Assembly (NCBI GenBank): GCA_963678135.1 | Contig: OY782667.1 | Coordinates: 744,001-808,000, forward strand | Direction of reading: 5' to 3' | DNA: 64,000 nt | Origin: JAHJKV01 sp963678135 | GTDB lineage: Bacteria; Desulfobacterota; Desulfovibrionia; Desulfovibrionales; Desulfovibrionaceae | Shown here: one piece after another, positions 1 through 8,148 of the stretch | Position numbering within the stretch: the stretch's first letter is position 1 | Layout of the letters: each line of letters starts with the position of its first letter | The notes under the pieces: model-generated | The model's database searches: none | Told to the model about the DNA's origin: nothing | What the model saw: the letters and a program-made list of their open reading frames with translations, nothing else | Made by a program: the position numbers and the translations under genes

Positions 1-76
1 TAATCATTGTTATTTTGCTATGTTAAAAAAAGTCTAGTAAAAAATAGACATCTTCATAACCCAAGGGAGTCTGATC

Positions 77-940
77 ATGCACCGTTTTTTCCATTACAGC
101 ACCTTGCTTTGCTACCTTGCAGGCGTAATGCTTTGTGTTGCAGCCTGTTCCAAAAAGCACATTTCTCCGGAGCGAGCAGTTTCCTCAGAGCAACAACAAG
201 AACAAGCCTTGGAAACAAATTCTACTGAAGAGCAAACAGATGCAGGTAAAACTTCGGAAGGTGCATTACCTGCTACGGAAAAAGCGGATAATTTGAGTGG
301 CTTAGCCGGTATTATTGATGATAAAATGATTGGTTTCCCAATGGCCGATGGCAGCACATATTCCTCTGATCGCCTTGTGGCAGGACATCGCAGCCTTGCT
401 CTGGGTACTCAACTGAAAGTCACAAACGTGGCAAACAACAATTCCGTGCTTGTTACAATCACTGACCGTGGCCCTTTTGCCAAGGATCATATCATAGTGC
501 TTTCCAAAGAAGCAGCAACACAGCTTGCTTTGATTGGGCCGGGTTTAGTTTCTTTTGATATTGTACAAGATGGCAAAGCACTTTTTGCTGAACCTGTGCA
601 AGCTGCTCCTGCCCAAGATCCCCAGCAAACCGAATCCGCGCCTGCAGCACAAAACAGCTCGGATGTGCAGTCTCCGGCCTTGGAAGCGCAAAAAGCTCCT
701 GAAGCAATGCAAGTTTACTATGTACAGGTAGGAGCTTTTTTAAGTGAAAAAAATGCACAAGAAGCCCAAAATGCACTTTCACAGCGTGGATTTGAACAAA
801 CACGCATTGTCAAAGGCGATACATCAAACGTGCTCAACCGCGTCCAAATTGGACCATATGACAGCAGAGCAACCGCAGAGGGCGTTCTTGGTTCAATAAA
901 AACAGAATATCCGTCGTGCTTTATTGTTACTCAGGATTGA
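77..940 (+). CDS. rlpA: RlpA-like septal lipoprotein with SPOR domain
   Basis: The protein has 287 residues. It begins with a lipoprotein signal whose lipobox is CVAAC (Cys24), so it is probably anchored in the outer membrane. A low-complexity Gln/Glu/Ser linker follows. A double-psi beta-barrel RlpA domain spans about residues 75-168 and includes the conserved TITDRGPF (127-134). A second Ala/Pro/Gln linker leads to a C-terminal SPOR domain (about 213-287) starting YYVQVGAF. RlpA proteins are lytic transglycosylases or division-site factors that act on denuded glycan, and SPOR binds that glycan. AAGGGAG lies 9 bases before the ATG. The 3' end overlaps the convergent HU/IHF gene by 14 bp. The N-terminal part of the barrel is more divergent than the DRGPF half, so activity is inferred from family only. 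Confidence 0.9.
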   Translation: MHRFFHYSTLLCYLAGVMLCVAACSKKHISPERAVSSEQQQEQALETNSTEEQTDAGKTSEGALPATEKADNLSGLAGIIDDKMIGFPMADGSTYSSDRLVAGHRSLALGTQLKVTNVANNNSVLVTITDRGPFAKDHIIVLSKEAATQLALIGPGLVSFDIVQDGKALFAEPVQAAPAQDPQQTESAPAAQNSSDVQSPALEAQKAPEAMQVYYVQVGAFLSEKNAQEAQNALSQRGFEQTRIVKGDTSNVLNRVQIGPYDSRATAEGVLGSIKTEYPSCFIVTQD

Positions 941-1217
941 TTTCTGCTCGAAATTTTCTGGAAAGACGAAAGACAATAACTTTGCGTGGAGGCAAGGTGA
1001 TGCTTTCGCTGGTTTGCGGATTGCGACCTCTTCTGGCATTTTTAGCATATGCTTCAAATTTTCCAAAACCAGAGAACAAAAGCGCGTGATCTTTTTTAAT
1101 CGAGGTCTTCATAATATCTAAAACGTCTTCAACCAAATCTTTGATTTCTGCACGATTTTTATCAACTTTTTCATAAATGTAATCAATAATTCCAGCTTTA
1201 GTCAGTGTAGAACTCAT
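927..1217 (-). CDS. HU/IHF-family DNA-binding protein
   Basis: This is a 96-residue basic nucleoid protein of the bacterial histone-like family. The full domain is present: an N-terminal helical dimerisation part, the signature around GFGKFEAYAKNARRGRNPQT (about 49-68), and a beta-arm ending in PPRKVIVFR. GRNPQT resembles the GRNPKT of IHF subunits and HU. It binds and bends DNA as a dimer, and whether it is HU-like or IHF-like cannot be decided from one subunit. It lies 22 bp downstream of the HIT gene on the same strand, so the two are probably co-transcribed. Its 3' end overlaps rlpA convergently by 14 bp. Confidence 0.9.
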   Translation of the reverse strand: MSSTLTKAGIIDYIYEKVDKNRAEIKDLVEDVLDIMKTSIKKDHALLFSGFGKFEAYAKNARRGRNPQTSESITLPPRKVIVFRLSRKFRAEINPE

Positions 1218-1239
1218 AATGCATTTTCCTCCCTACTGT

Positions 1240-1656
1240 TCATGATAATTCGGCACGAATGCCTTTTGCCAGTAAATTCATTTCATCAATCGAGGCGTAC
1301 TTCCCCCCTTTCCACAAAAGAAGTCCGTCATCTTCAAAGCGCGGTACAAGGTGGTAATGTGCATGCATTACCTCTTGGCCAGCAACTTTATAATTATTCA
1401 TCAAAATATTAAGGCCATCTGCCTGAGTCGCTTTAAGTATTGCACGCCCTACAAGCTTTTGTGCCTCCAATAACTCCACAGCTAACTCCGCTGGAATATC
1501 CCAGATTTGAGGATAATGTTGTTTAGGAACAACTAAAGCATGACCTTTGTGAATGGGAGAAATATCCAAAAACGCAAGCACTGTGTCAGATTCAAACACT
1601 TTGCTGCATGGACAGTTTCCAGCAATAATTTCACAAAAAATACATTTATTTTCCAT
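1240..1656 (-). CDS. HIT-family nucleotide hydrolase/transferase
   Basis: The protein has 138 residues from the chosen start (MENKCIFCEII). The histidine triad is complete as HAHYHLVPR near residues 98-106, so the nucleophilic central His is present. Family members hydrolyse nucleotide phosphoramidates or dinucleoside polyphosphates. The early CIFC pair is usual for bacterial HIT proteins. Longer frames exist upstream (TTG at 1701, ATG at 1671), but the family consensus begins at this Met and a GGAA lies about 9 bases before it. The gene precedes the HU/IHF gene by 22 bp, and a promoter match lies at 1735-1763. Confidence 0.85.
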   Translation of the reverse strand: MENKCIFCEIIAGNCPCSKVFESDTVLAFLDISPIHKGHALVVPKQHYPQIWDIPAELAVELLEAQKLVGRAILKATQADGLNILMNNYKVAGQEVMHAHYHLVPRFEDDGLLLWKGGKYASIDEMNLLAKGIRAELS

Positions 1657-1734
1657 ATCAAGAATTTCCATAACACGGATTGGGCTTATTCTTTTTGGCA
1701 AGCAGTTTTTGCCTAAAGGTGATATTTTTTATAA

Positions 1735-1763
1735 AGGATAACGAACTGCCCGTGCTTAATCAA
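1735..1763 (-). promoter_or_regulatory. Candidate sigma-70 promoter for HIT-HU/IHF operon
   Basis: Read on the minus strand, TTGATT (-35) is followed by a 17-base spacer and TATCCT (-10). Transcription would start near 1728, upstream of all possible HIT starts. The spacing is ideal, but the -10 matches the consensus at only four of six positions. Confidence 0.4.
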
Positions 1764-1843
1764 GGCATTTTCTTCTTTTTTTTCAGTCAACTCCGAGAAA
1801 AAAGTCAAAAAAATATCTAGACTGTAAACTATACAATTTTGAT

Positions 1844-2509
1844 TTACTCTAAAATCTCTGCAAGCTCAGTAATATGTTCAATAACTATGTCCGGATGTTC
1901 AGCCATACAAATTTCGCGCTTGCCATAGCCATATGCCGCAAAGCAAGTCTTTCCTCCAAAAACACGCCCAAAGCGTAAATCCGCTTGGGAATCTCCCACC
2001 ATCAATATCTGTGCTGGATCAATATGAGGTAGCAAAGGGGCTACACGGCTGAGGTATGCCTCTTTGTGTGGTTTTTTAGGCTTGCCCGGTTCATCACCAA
2101 GAATCATAGACATGTAAGGAGCCATTCCGGTTTTTTCAACAGAGCCTAATAAAGCCTGAATCCCCTTATTGCTGAAAATCCCAAGACCAAGCCCTGCTTC
2201 AAAAATATATGTAATGGTTTCTTTTGCTTGTGGAAAAATTTCTGTGTATTCATGTGCTTCTGCATTATAAATTTCACGCCACCGCAGCTTAAAGGCTTCC
2301 ACATTTGTATCATTGAGTGCAGGGCTAAGCTGCTTAAGAAAAAATTCCAAGCCATGACCATCAGCAATAGCCGTATGAATTTCTTGTGTTTTAGGAGCAG
2401 GAAAGCCAGCTTCATCAAAGGCACGGAGCGTTGTGTGTTCAATAGAGGGAATAGAATCAACGACTGTTCCATCCCAATCAAGAAGAATAAATTTGATGAC
2501 TTGTTTCAT
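1844..2509 (-). CDS. HAD-superfamily phosphatase (Gph/PGP-like)
   Basis: The protein has 221 residues. Motif I is LLDWDGTVVDS at the N-terminus, with the nucleophile Asp followed by W rather than F. A helical cap follows, then motif II IFSNKG, a conserved Lys region (GKPKKPHKE) and motif IV MVGDSQAD. This is the layout of phosphoglycolate phosphatase-like HAD enzymes, and the substrate is not predictable. The start chosen is the ATG giving MKQVIKFILLDWDG. The open frame extends 43 codons further upstream, but that part overlaps the sugar transferase gene and matches nothing in the family. It lies 19 bp after the transferase and is likely co-transcribed with it. Confidence 0.85.
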   Translation of the reverse strand: MKQVIKFILLDWDGTVVDSIPSIEHTTLRAFDEAGFPAPKTQEIHTAIADGHGLEFFLKQLSPALNDTNVEAFKLRWREIYNAEAHEYTEIFPQAKETITYIFEAGLGLGIFSNKGIQALLGSVEKTGMAPYMSMILGDEPGKPKKPHKEAYLSRVAPLLPHIDPAQILMVGDSQADLRFGRVFGGKTCFAAYGYGKREICMAEHPDIVIEHITELAEILE

Positions 2510-2528
2510 AAAATTCTCGTCAGTCTTA

Positions 2529-3197
2529 CTAAGATATTGGTTTATCCGTGCATTGTTCTTTGGGATAAGAGCCTGTAAATTCTGCAGTTGTGGCTTCTCC
2601 CTCTTGGGAAATACCCTGAGCGGAAAGCACGGTGCCAATGGTTTTCCATAAAATTTTTAAATCCAGCCAAAAAGACCTATTATCAACATACCAAACATCC
2701 AGCTTAAATTTTTCTTCCCAAGACAGAGCATTACGACCCATGACCTGCGCCCATCCTGTAATTCCTGGACGAACCTCCAAACGCCGAGCCTGCTCCGGTG
2801 TATACAAAGCAATGTAAGACCAAAGCAAAGGCCGTGGTCCAACTAAACTCATCTCTCCGCGCAATACGCAAAAGAGTTGAGGCAATTCATCTAAAGATGT
2901 CGTGCGTAGCAAACGACCAAACAAAGGCAAGCGATCTTGATCTGGCAAAAGGCGACCTTGTGCATCACAAGCCGTGGTCATGGTTCTAAATTTGAGTACA
3001 GTAAACGGCTTACCATGCAGCCCTGCGCGAACCTGACGAAACAAAACACCGGAACCAAGATGTATCCGCACAAGTACAGTTACAAGCAACATAAAAGGCC
3101 AAAGCAACAGTAAAGCAACCAAAGAGAGATTAAAATCAAAAACCCTTTTCAGCACAAAAAGTTCCACAATAAGTATAACATAATTTTTGACTGACAA
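2529..3197 (-). CDS. Monotopic polyprenyl-phosphate sugar-1-phosphate transferase (PglC/WcaJ type)
   Basis: The protein has 222 residues. One N-terminal hydrophobic segment (about 18-45) acts as the membrane anchor. The conserved catalytic domain follows with LKFRTM, SLDELPQ (the Asp-Glu catalytic pair), GEMSLVGPRPLL and RPGITGWAQV. Small enzymes of this size (PglC-like) start a glycan on undecaprenyl phosphate by transferring a sugar-1-phosphate from UDP-sugar. A DegT-type sugar aminotransferase lies 2.3 kb away on the other strand. Together they suggest a surface-glycan or protein-glycosylation locus that has been split by the restriction-modification island. Confidence 0.88.
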   Translation of the reverse strand: MSVKNYVILIVELFVLKRVFDFNLSLVALLLLWPFMLLVTVLVRIHLGSGVLFRQVRAGLHGKPFTVLKFRTMTTACDAQGRLLPDQDRLPLFGRLLRTTSLDELPQLFCVLRGEMSLVGPRPLLWSYIALYTPEQARRLEVRPGITGWAQVMGRNALSWEEKFKLDVWYVDNRSFWLDLKILWKTIGTVLSAQGISQEGEATTAEFTGSYPKEQCTDKPIS

Positions 3198-3202
3198 AGT
3201 AG

Positions 3203-3241
3203 AAAATTATGAGCAACAAGACGGTTGTTTCGCATAATTTT
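3203..3241 (-). terminator. Hairpin terminator after the methyltransferase gene
   Basis: A stem AAAATTATG / CATAATTTT encloses a further short GCAAC/GTTGT pairing. AT-rich flanks lie on both sides, just downstream of the methyltransferase stop. It is a plausible weak terminator closing the restriction-modification island. Confidence 0.4.
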
Positions 3242-3246
3242 GTTTT

Positions 3247-4503
3247 CTACAATAGCCTTGCCTGTTTTGTCGCACTCATTTTTTCTTTTTCTATGATGAC
3301 ATCTTCAATATTAAGATCACCGTCTAGCATAGCGATAACACATCTTCCTATATGATAGCTTAAATTTACAGGAACCGCATTACCTATTTGCTTGTATTTT
3401 GAACTCATCGAACCTACAAAATGCCATGAATCCGGGAACGTTTGTATTCTGGCGTACTCCATAATACTTAAAGGCCGTGTTTCTTTTGGATGACATCTTT
3501 CAGTTTGTTTTTGAGCAGGGGCGCAGGTCAAAGTTAAGCTCGGTTCGTTCCAAGACAATCTTCTTGCCATGCCTGTTCTTCCGCCCGTGTGGTAAAAACT
3601 TGCTCCCATGTATTCTTTTTGAAGATGTCTCGGGAGGTCTTTCCAGCACCCTCCTTCAGGTATTCTTTTTAAGATATTATATTTTTTTTCAGGATATTTT
3701 TGACCCTCTGATTGAGGGCAATCCTTTAATGCTTCGCGTAAAGATATTGTATAGTCTTTTTCTTTTGGAAAAATAAATGGGATATTTAAATCATTGCGAA
3801 TAGCAAGAATAATAAGTCGCTCTCTTTTTTGTGGAACATCTAAGTATTGTGCTCGCAAAATTTTATAATGTACTTTATACCCTAATTCATTTAAAGTATT
3901 ACACATAACTTTTAAGGTTTTACAATTATCATGCCTTAATAGTCCCCTTACATTTTCACCTATTGCTATTTTAGGATTAGTTTCTTGTATACACCGTGCA
4001 AACTCAAAAAAAAGAGTTCCCCTTGTATCCTCAAAGCCCATGCTTTTACCAGCATAACTAAATGATTGGCATGGAAAACCAGCTTGAACAACATCAACTT
4101 TGTTTTTATATGATTGAAAATCTAAATTTTTTACATCATCGTGAATTATTTTTATATCAGAATTAAAATTATTTTTTAAGGTTTGTACTGCGTCTTTATC
4201 TATTTCATTTAATACAATATGATTGAGTCCTGCATTTTCAAATCCTAAAGCTGTGCCTCCTGCTCCGGCAAAAAGTTCTATGACCTTATACTCTGTTTTT
4301 CTTGTATTTTTTAAAATTTTATAATTATTTACCTTTGAATTACCATGCAATTTATTTTTAAGCCTCTCAACTTCTCTTAAGTCAAAAACCCTATAATTTC
4401 TTGCATCTCGTGTAGATTTTATAAGACCTTTTTTATCCCACCGCCTTACTGTATCTATAGATACATTTAATTTTTCACTCACTTGATTGACGCATAAATT
4501 CAC
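3247..4503 (-). CDS. DNA cytosine-C5 methyltransferase with N-terminal MerR-like HTH
   Basis: The protein has 418 residues. Residues 1-50 form a MerR-type winged helix-turn-helix (VSEKLNVSIDTVRRWDKKG). From about 72 on it is a complete C5-methyltransferase. Motif I is ELFAGAGGTALGF and motif IV is GFPCQSFS with catalytic Cys145. ENVRGL (VI), QKRERL (VIII), a target-recognition region and QIGNAVP (X) follow. It methylates cytosine in the site cut by the partner nuclease. The start is GTG with AAGGAG 7 bases upstream. It lies 63 bp downstream of the nuclease gene on the same strand. Base composition is much more AT-rich than its neighbours, indicating transfer. The fused HTH suggests autoregulation in place of a separate C protein. 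Confidence 0.92.
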   Translation of the reverse strand: MNLCVNQVSEKLNVSIDTVRRWDKKGLIKSTRDARNYRVFDLREVERLKNKLHGNSKVNNYKILKNTRKTEYKVIELFAGAGGTALGFENAGLNHIVLNEIDKDAVQTLKNNFNSDIKIIHDDVKNLDFQSYKNKVDVVQAGFPCQSFSYAGKSMGFEDTRGTLFFEFARCIQETNPKIAIGENVRGLLRHDNCKTLKVMCNTLNELGYKVHYKILRAQYLDVPQKRERLIILAIRNDLNIPFIFPKEKDYTISLREALKDCPQSEGQKYPEKKYNILKRIPEGGCWKDLPRHLQKEYMGASFYHTGGRTGMARRLSWNEPSLTLTCAPAQKQTERCHPKETRPLSIMEYARIQTFPDSWHFVGSMSSKYKQIGNAVPVNLSYHIGRCVIAMLDGDLNIEDVIIEKEKMSATKQARLL

Positions 4504-4541
4504 AACGCAACTCCTTATACATTTGCTTTATTCGCTATAGC

Positions 4542-4572
4542 AAATAACCCTTGCATACGGCAAAGGTTATTT
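4542..4572. promoter_or_regulatory. Inverted repeat in the R-M intergenic gap
   Basis: The arms AAATAACCCTTGC and GCAAAGGTTATTT form an imperfect 13-bp inverted repeat with one mismatch around ATACG. It spans the nuclease stop codon and ends about 40 bp before the methyltransferase GTG. A second short pair, TTGCT/AGCAA, lies beside it. It could be an operator for the methyltransferase HTH domain or a hairpin modulating read-through. Neither is proven. Confidence 0.4.
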
Positions 4573-5262
4573 GAAGGCTTTTCCAAAAAGTTCTGCAAAT
4601 AAGGGGTCATTTATAATTTTGTCTTGGCTACACTTTGTGATTTCGCATATAATTTCAGCTAACATATTGTATAAATCAGCTATTGCATGTTTATCTCCTG
4701 TTGCTATTTCATAAAAACTTGCTCCGTCTATTTCTCTTATCTTATTATTTTCTTTGCGTTTTATGTGTGTCTTATTGTCTGAGGGGGTAAAAGGTTTATT
4801 TATTTTCTTTTTAGATATTATAGCAACGTAGTATCCTGTAAATCCAAGATATTGATTTTGTATTAAAGCTTCTAAATCATCGTATATATTTATTTTATGG
4901 TTACCTTTTGTTGTATTAAATTTGTTTTTAACTTCAGCTATTATTTTTTTCTCTTGACAAACTAAGTCTACAACATGTCCTTGTTCTAAATTATTAAATC
5001 CATTAATTTTGCCTAGAATATTTTGATGAAATTCACCTATTGTATTTTGAAGACTTTTTTGTACTTGCCTTATTTTTTCTTTTTTCACCCACTCTGTTAA
5101 TGATATTTTATGATAAGAAGCATCAAACAAGGCTGAAAAAGGATCTATTATATTGCTGTATAAATTTTCTTCTGCATTTTGAGATTTTTTTTCAATATTC
5201 ATTATTATGTCTTTGCATATCTCATATACATCTTTATATTTTATCCATTGTAATTCTTTCAT
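4567..5262 (-). CDS. Type II restriction endonuclease, Eco47II-like (GGNCC-type) candidate
   Basis: The protein has 231 residues and precedes the methyltransferase. The core VVDLVCQEKKIIAEVKNKFN fits a PD-(D/E)XK nuclease site (Asp, then Glu-x-Lys). The phrase AEVKNK-NT and the preceding FHQNILG are features I recall from the Eco47II restriction family. That assignment is from memory, and the recognition site is inference. The gene is strongly AT-rich. The start has AGGGAG upstream. It is divergent from the DegT aminotransferase gene across 278 bp, which must hold promoters for both but shows nothing else recognisable. Confidence 0.75.
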   Translation of the reverse strand: MKELQWIKYKDVYEICKDIIMNIEKKSQNAEENLYSNIIDPFSALFDASYHKISLTEWVKKEKIRQVQKSLQNTIGEFHQNILGKINGFNNLEQGHVVDLVCQEKKIIAEVKNKFNTTKGNHKINIYDDLEALIQNQYLGFTGYYVAIISKKKINKPFTPSDNKTHIKRKENNKIREIDGASFYEIATGDKHAIADLYNMLAEIICEITKCSQDKIINDPLFAELFGKAFK

Positions 5263-5540
5263 TTTTTTATCTCCCTATGTCCATAATATGAAAAATTGTA
5301 TTTTTATATAAAATATTTTGGGGCTGTACCAGATAACTAGCCCAAATATTTTTTACAAGTTTAATGCGTAAAACGGGAACCTTTTTTTGAAAAAACTCAA
5401 TTTGCCAGATGCAAACAATATATACCCCTAAATCATTTATCAAGCAGTACCAAGCCAGTTCATGACTTTTTGGCATTTGCGCTCTCAAGGGAAAAGGGAT
5501 AGAGGGCAAACACCAACACGCTGTTACGCAAGGAGTTTGC

Positions 5541-6671
5541 ATGTCCATACCGTTTATTGATCTTAAAGCTCAATTTTCACTTATTGAAAAAACTGTAAAC
5601 GCTAATATTCAAAAAGTCTTATCGCACGGGCAGTTTATCATGGGGCCTGAAATCACAGAACTTGAAAAACGGGCTGCGAAATTCGCCAAAACCAGCTACG
5701 CCCTTTCCTGCGGTTCAGGGACAGACGCGCTTATGCTCGCCTTCATGGCTTTGGGCATCGGCTCAGGAGATGCTGTATTCACTACTCCTTTTACCTTTAT
5801 GGCTACTGCGGAAACAATAGCTTTGCTTGGTGCTACCCCGGTTTTTGTAGATATTGACCCTGTCACTTACAATATAGATTCCGCCAAACTTGAAATTGCC
5901 ATACAGGATACTTGTGCAAACAGAAAAGACCTGACACCCAAAGCCGTAGTTCCTGTGGATCTTTTCGGCCTCCCTGCTAACTATGACGCGCTACTTCCTG
6001 TTGCGAAAAAGTATGGCCTTCAAGTCGTTATAGATGCTGCTCAATCTTTTGGTGCAACTGTTAATGGAACATGCACCAGTGCGCTTGGTGATATTGCCTG
6101 TACCTCATTTTTTCCAGCAAAACCTTTGGGCTGCTATGGGGATGGCGGAATGTGCTTTACTCATTCAAAAACTCTATACGAAACAATGGTTTCGCTTCGT
6201 ATTCATGGAATGAACAAAGAGGATAAATATGATAATATACGCTTAGGGCTTAATGCTCGAATGGATACCTTACAGGCAGCTATCTTACTTCCGAAACTTG
6301 AAATTTTTGCTAAAGAAATTGAAAAAAGGAATCAGCTTGCTGCCCGTTATACAGAAAAACTGCAAAACAGTAGCCTTGTTACCCCCACGGTACCACAAGG
6401 AATGAAAAGCGTTTGGGCGCAATACTGCTTGCAAGCTGAAAACACAGAGCATCGAAGTGCAGTACAGGCCAAGCTACAAAAAGCCGGCATTCCTATGGCA
6501 ATTTACTACCCACTCCCACTTCATTTGCAACAAGCTTACGCTTACCTTAATTACAACAAAGGCGATATGCCTGTTTCCGAAGCTGTTGGAAAGCGCATAT
6601 TTGCTCTGCCCATGCACCCCTATCTTGATAAAAAAACTCAGGACATGATTTGCCAAACACTTTTGAATTAA
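5541..6671 (+). CDS. DegT/DnrJ/EryC1-family sugar aminotransferase
   Basis: The protein has 376 residues, full length for PLP-dependent nucleotide-sugar aminotransferases. It opens with IPFIDLKAQ, typical of WbpE-like members. GSGTDALMLA binds the cofactor phosphate, VIDAAQSFGA contributes the Asp and Gln, and SFFPAKPLG carries the Schiff-base Lys. It would convert a keto sugar nucleotide to an amino sugar for a surface polysaccharide or glycoprotein. AAGGAG lies 5 bases before the ATG. The nearest related gene is the sugar-phosphate transferase at 2.5-3.2 kb, on the other side of the restriction-modification island. Confidence 0.9.
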   Translation: MSIPFIDLKAQFSLIEKTVNANIQKVLSHGQFIMGPEITELEKRAAKFAKTSYALSCGSGTDALMLAFMALGIGSGDAVFTTPFTFMATAETIALLGATPVFVDIDPVTYNIDSAKLEIAIQDTCANRKDLTPKAVVPVDLFGLPANYDALLPVAKKYGLQVVIDAAQSFGATVNGTCTSALGDIACTSFFPAKPLGCYGDGGMCFTHSKTLYETMVSLRIHGMNKEDKYDNIRLGLNARMDTLQAAILLPKLEIFAKEIEKRNQLAARYTEKLQNSSLVTPTVPQGMKSVWAQYCLQAENTEHRSAVQAKLQKAGIPMAIYYPLPLHLQQAYAYLNYNKGDMPVSEAVGKRIFALPMHPYLDKKTQDMICQTLLN

Positions 6672-6709
6672 ACGTCATTGCCACGGTTTCTTGCCGTTAA
6701 ACAATAGCC

Positions 6710-7735
6710 GTGAACTCTTGTATACGTTTTGCACACCCTGAACCTGTTCGGGCAAAAAAACGAATTTTGCCGGTTTTTTTGCCTTTTGCAGGCTGTCCCC
6801 ATCGATGTATTTTTTGTGATCAAACAACGCAAACCGGACAAAAAATCCGCACTCTTTTCGAAATTTATAACGAACTTGAAACAACACTTGCTCATTTGCA
6901 AAAAATTCAAGCCAAAGCACAGGAAATAGCCTTTTATGGAGGCACGTTTACAGCTCTGCCCATGCCTTGGCCAAAAAAATTTATAGAGCTTGCCTACCAC
7001 TATAAACAACAAAAGCTTATAACTCGCATTCGTTGCTCCACCAGACCAGATGCCGTGTCCGGCGAAATTTTAGGTGAACTGTCCAGCCTTGGGCTGGATA
7101 TGGTAGAACTTGGTATTCAGAGCTTTGACACTCAGGCTCTTATGGCCTGCAAACGAGGATATACAGGGGAAAAGGCCAGAGAAGCATGTACCATGGTTCT
7201 TGCCTCCGGGCTTGGGCTCGGCATTCAGCTTTTACCCGGACTACCCGGAGACAGGCCAGGAGTTTTTTTGCAAGACTGTGAAATAGCAGCCCAAATTGTT
7301 CCAGAAACAATGCGTCTTTATCCTTGCATGGTGCTTGAAGGTACTCCTTTGGCTTATATGTGGAAAACAAATGCTTACCAGCCTTGGGACATAAAGCAGA
7401 CAAGACAAAACCTGTCCGCTGGTCTGGGCGTACTATGGAAAGCTAAAGTACAGGTGATTCGCATCGGACTTGCACCTGAACCAGGGCTTGAACAGCGCAT
7501 ACTGGCAGGTCCGCTGCATCCGGCTTTAGGGCAAATGATCCGTGGACTGGCTCTTTTCCAATATATACGCGATATGTCCAAAAAACTCCATTCCTCACCT
7601 CAAATATTGCACTACCCCCATCGCTATAGCGGCGAAATTTATGGATTTGGTGCTGAGCTGACCGAGAGTTTTCAAAATATAGGCATTACACAATGCACAG
7701 CATGGGAGGAAAAAGACTTTCTCTTGCAATGCTAG
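6710..7735 (+). CDS. Radical SAM protein, Elp3-like
   Basis: The protein has 341 residues. CPHRCIFC gives the CxxxCxxC motif that binds the SAM-cleaving 4Fe-4S cluster. FYGGTFTALP and a TIM-barrel pattern (STRPDA, ELGIQSFD) follow, as in Elp3-like radical SAM proteins. The C-terminal half (about 180-341) lacks a GNAT domain, so this is not a full Elp3. Its substrate is unknown. The chosen start is GTG with poor ribosome-binding signal, and a TTG three codons later is possible. It begins 38 bp after the aminotransferase and may be read from the same transcript. Confidence 0.8.
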   Translation: MNSCIRFAHPEPVRAKKRILPVFLPFAGCPHRCIFCDQTTQTGQKIRTLFEIYNELETTLAHLQKIQAKAQEIAFYGGTFTALPMPWPKKFIELAYHYKQQKLITRIRCSTRPDAVSGEILGELSSLGLDMVELGIQSFDTQALMACKRGYTGEKAREACTMVLASGLGLGIQLLPGLPGDRPGVFLQDCEIAAQIVPETMRLYPCMVLEGTPLAYMWKTNAYQPWDIKQTRQNLSAGLGVLWKAKVQVIRIGLAPEPGLEQRILAGPLHPALGQMIRGLALFQYIRDMSKKLHSSPQILHYPHRYSGEIYGFGAELTESFQNIGITQCTAWEEKDFLLQC

Positions 7736-7786
7736 GGGGGGGTGTCACAAAACCTACCCTCAACGCTTTACTCTGGGTATTTTGAG

Positions 7787-8098
7787 CATAGGGCAAACGT
7801 ATAGTAGCTTTTCTGTCATTCACTCATTCCTCTTCGTTGCTTAACGAACATCCCTTGTCATTGAAGCGTGTACGTCGCGACAGTCTGTGCTCCCTCCTCG
7901 TTTGCCGTCCTGCCTCCCCCTCTGTCATAATGACGGAGGAGGATGTACTGCCACGCTGTGTAACACACTGGATTTTCACAACTTCACGCAGAATGACAAG
8001 CAAGAAAGGCATGACAAAACTGGGGGTATCGGATACTCCTGAATTTGTTTCAAACGAAGTGTTCGCTTTGAAATTTATATTCGTTTGCTCTACTTACT
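7787..8098. repeat. Composite dispersed repeat, copy 1
   Basis: The 413-bp gap between the radical SAM gene and mlaE has no credible gene. It holds a degenerate tag (gggcaaacgtata, 7790-7803), a diverged hairpin arm near 7857, the module tactgccacgctgtgtaacacactgg near 7946, a hairpin end cacgcagaatgac (7985-7997), and an inverted tag at about 8064-8087. The stretch 7920-8090 is a near copy, in inverse orientation, of 51847-52010. Short open frames inside it are made of repeat sequence and are not reported as genes. Confidence 0.75.
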
Positions 8099-8148
8099 CA
8101 ATTTTACTACTTGAATAATATTGACAAAAAAGGCACAGATAAAAGATT

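Noticed and set aside
5267..5548. 93-codon minus-strand frame between the nuclease and aminotransferase genes
   Set aside because: Covers the divergent promoter region, overlaps the aminotransferase start and has no family features.
7824..8118. Open frames of 62 and 93 codons between the radical SAM gene and mlaE
   Set aside because: They consist of dispersed repeat sequence and lack ribosome-binding sites.
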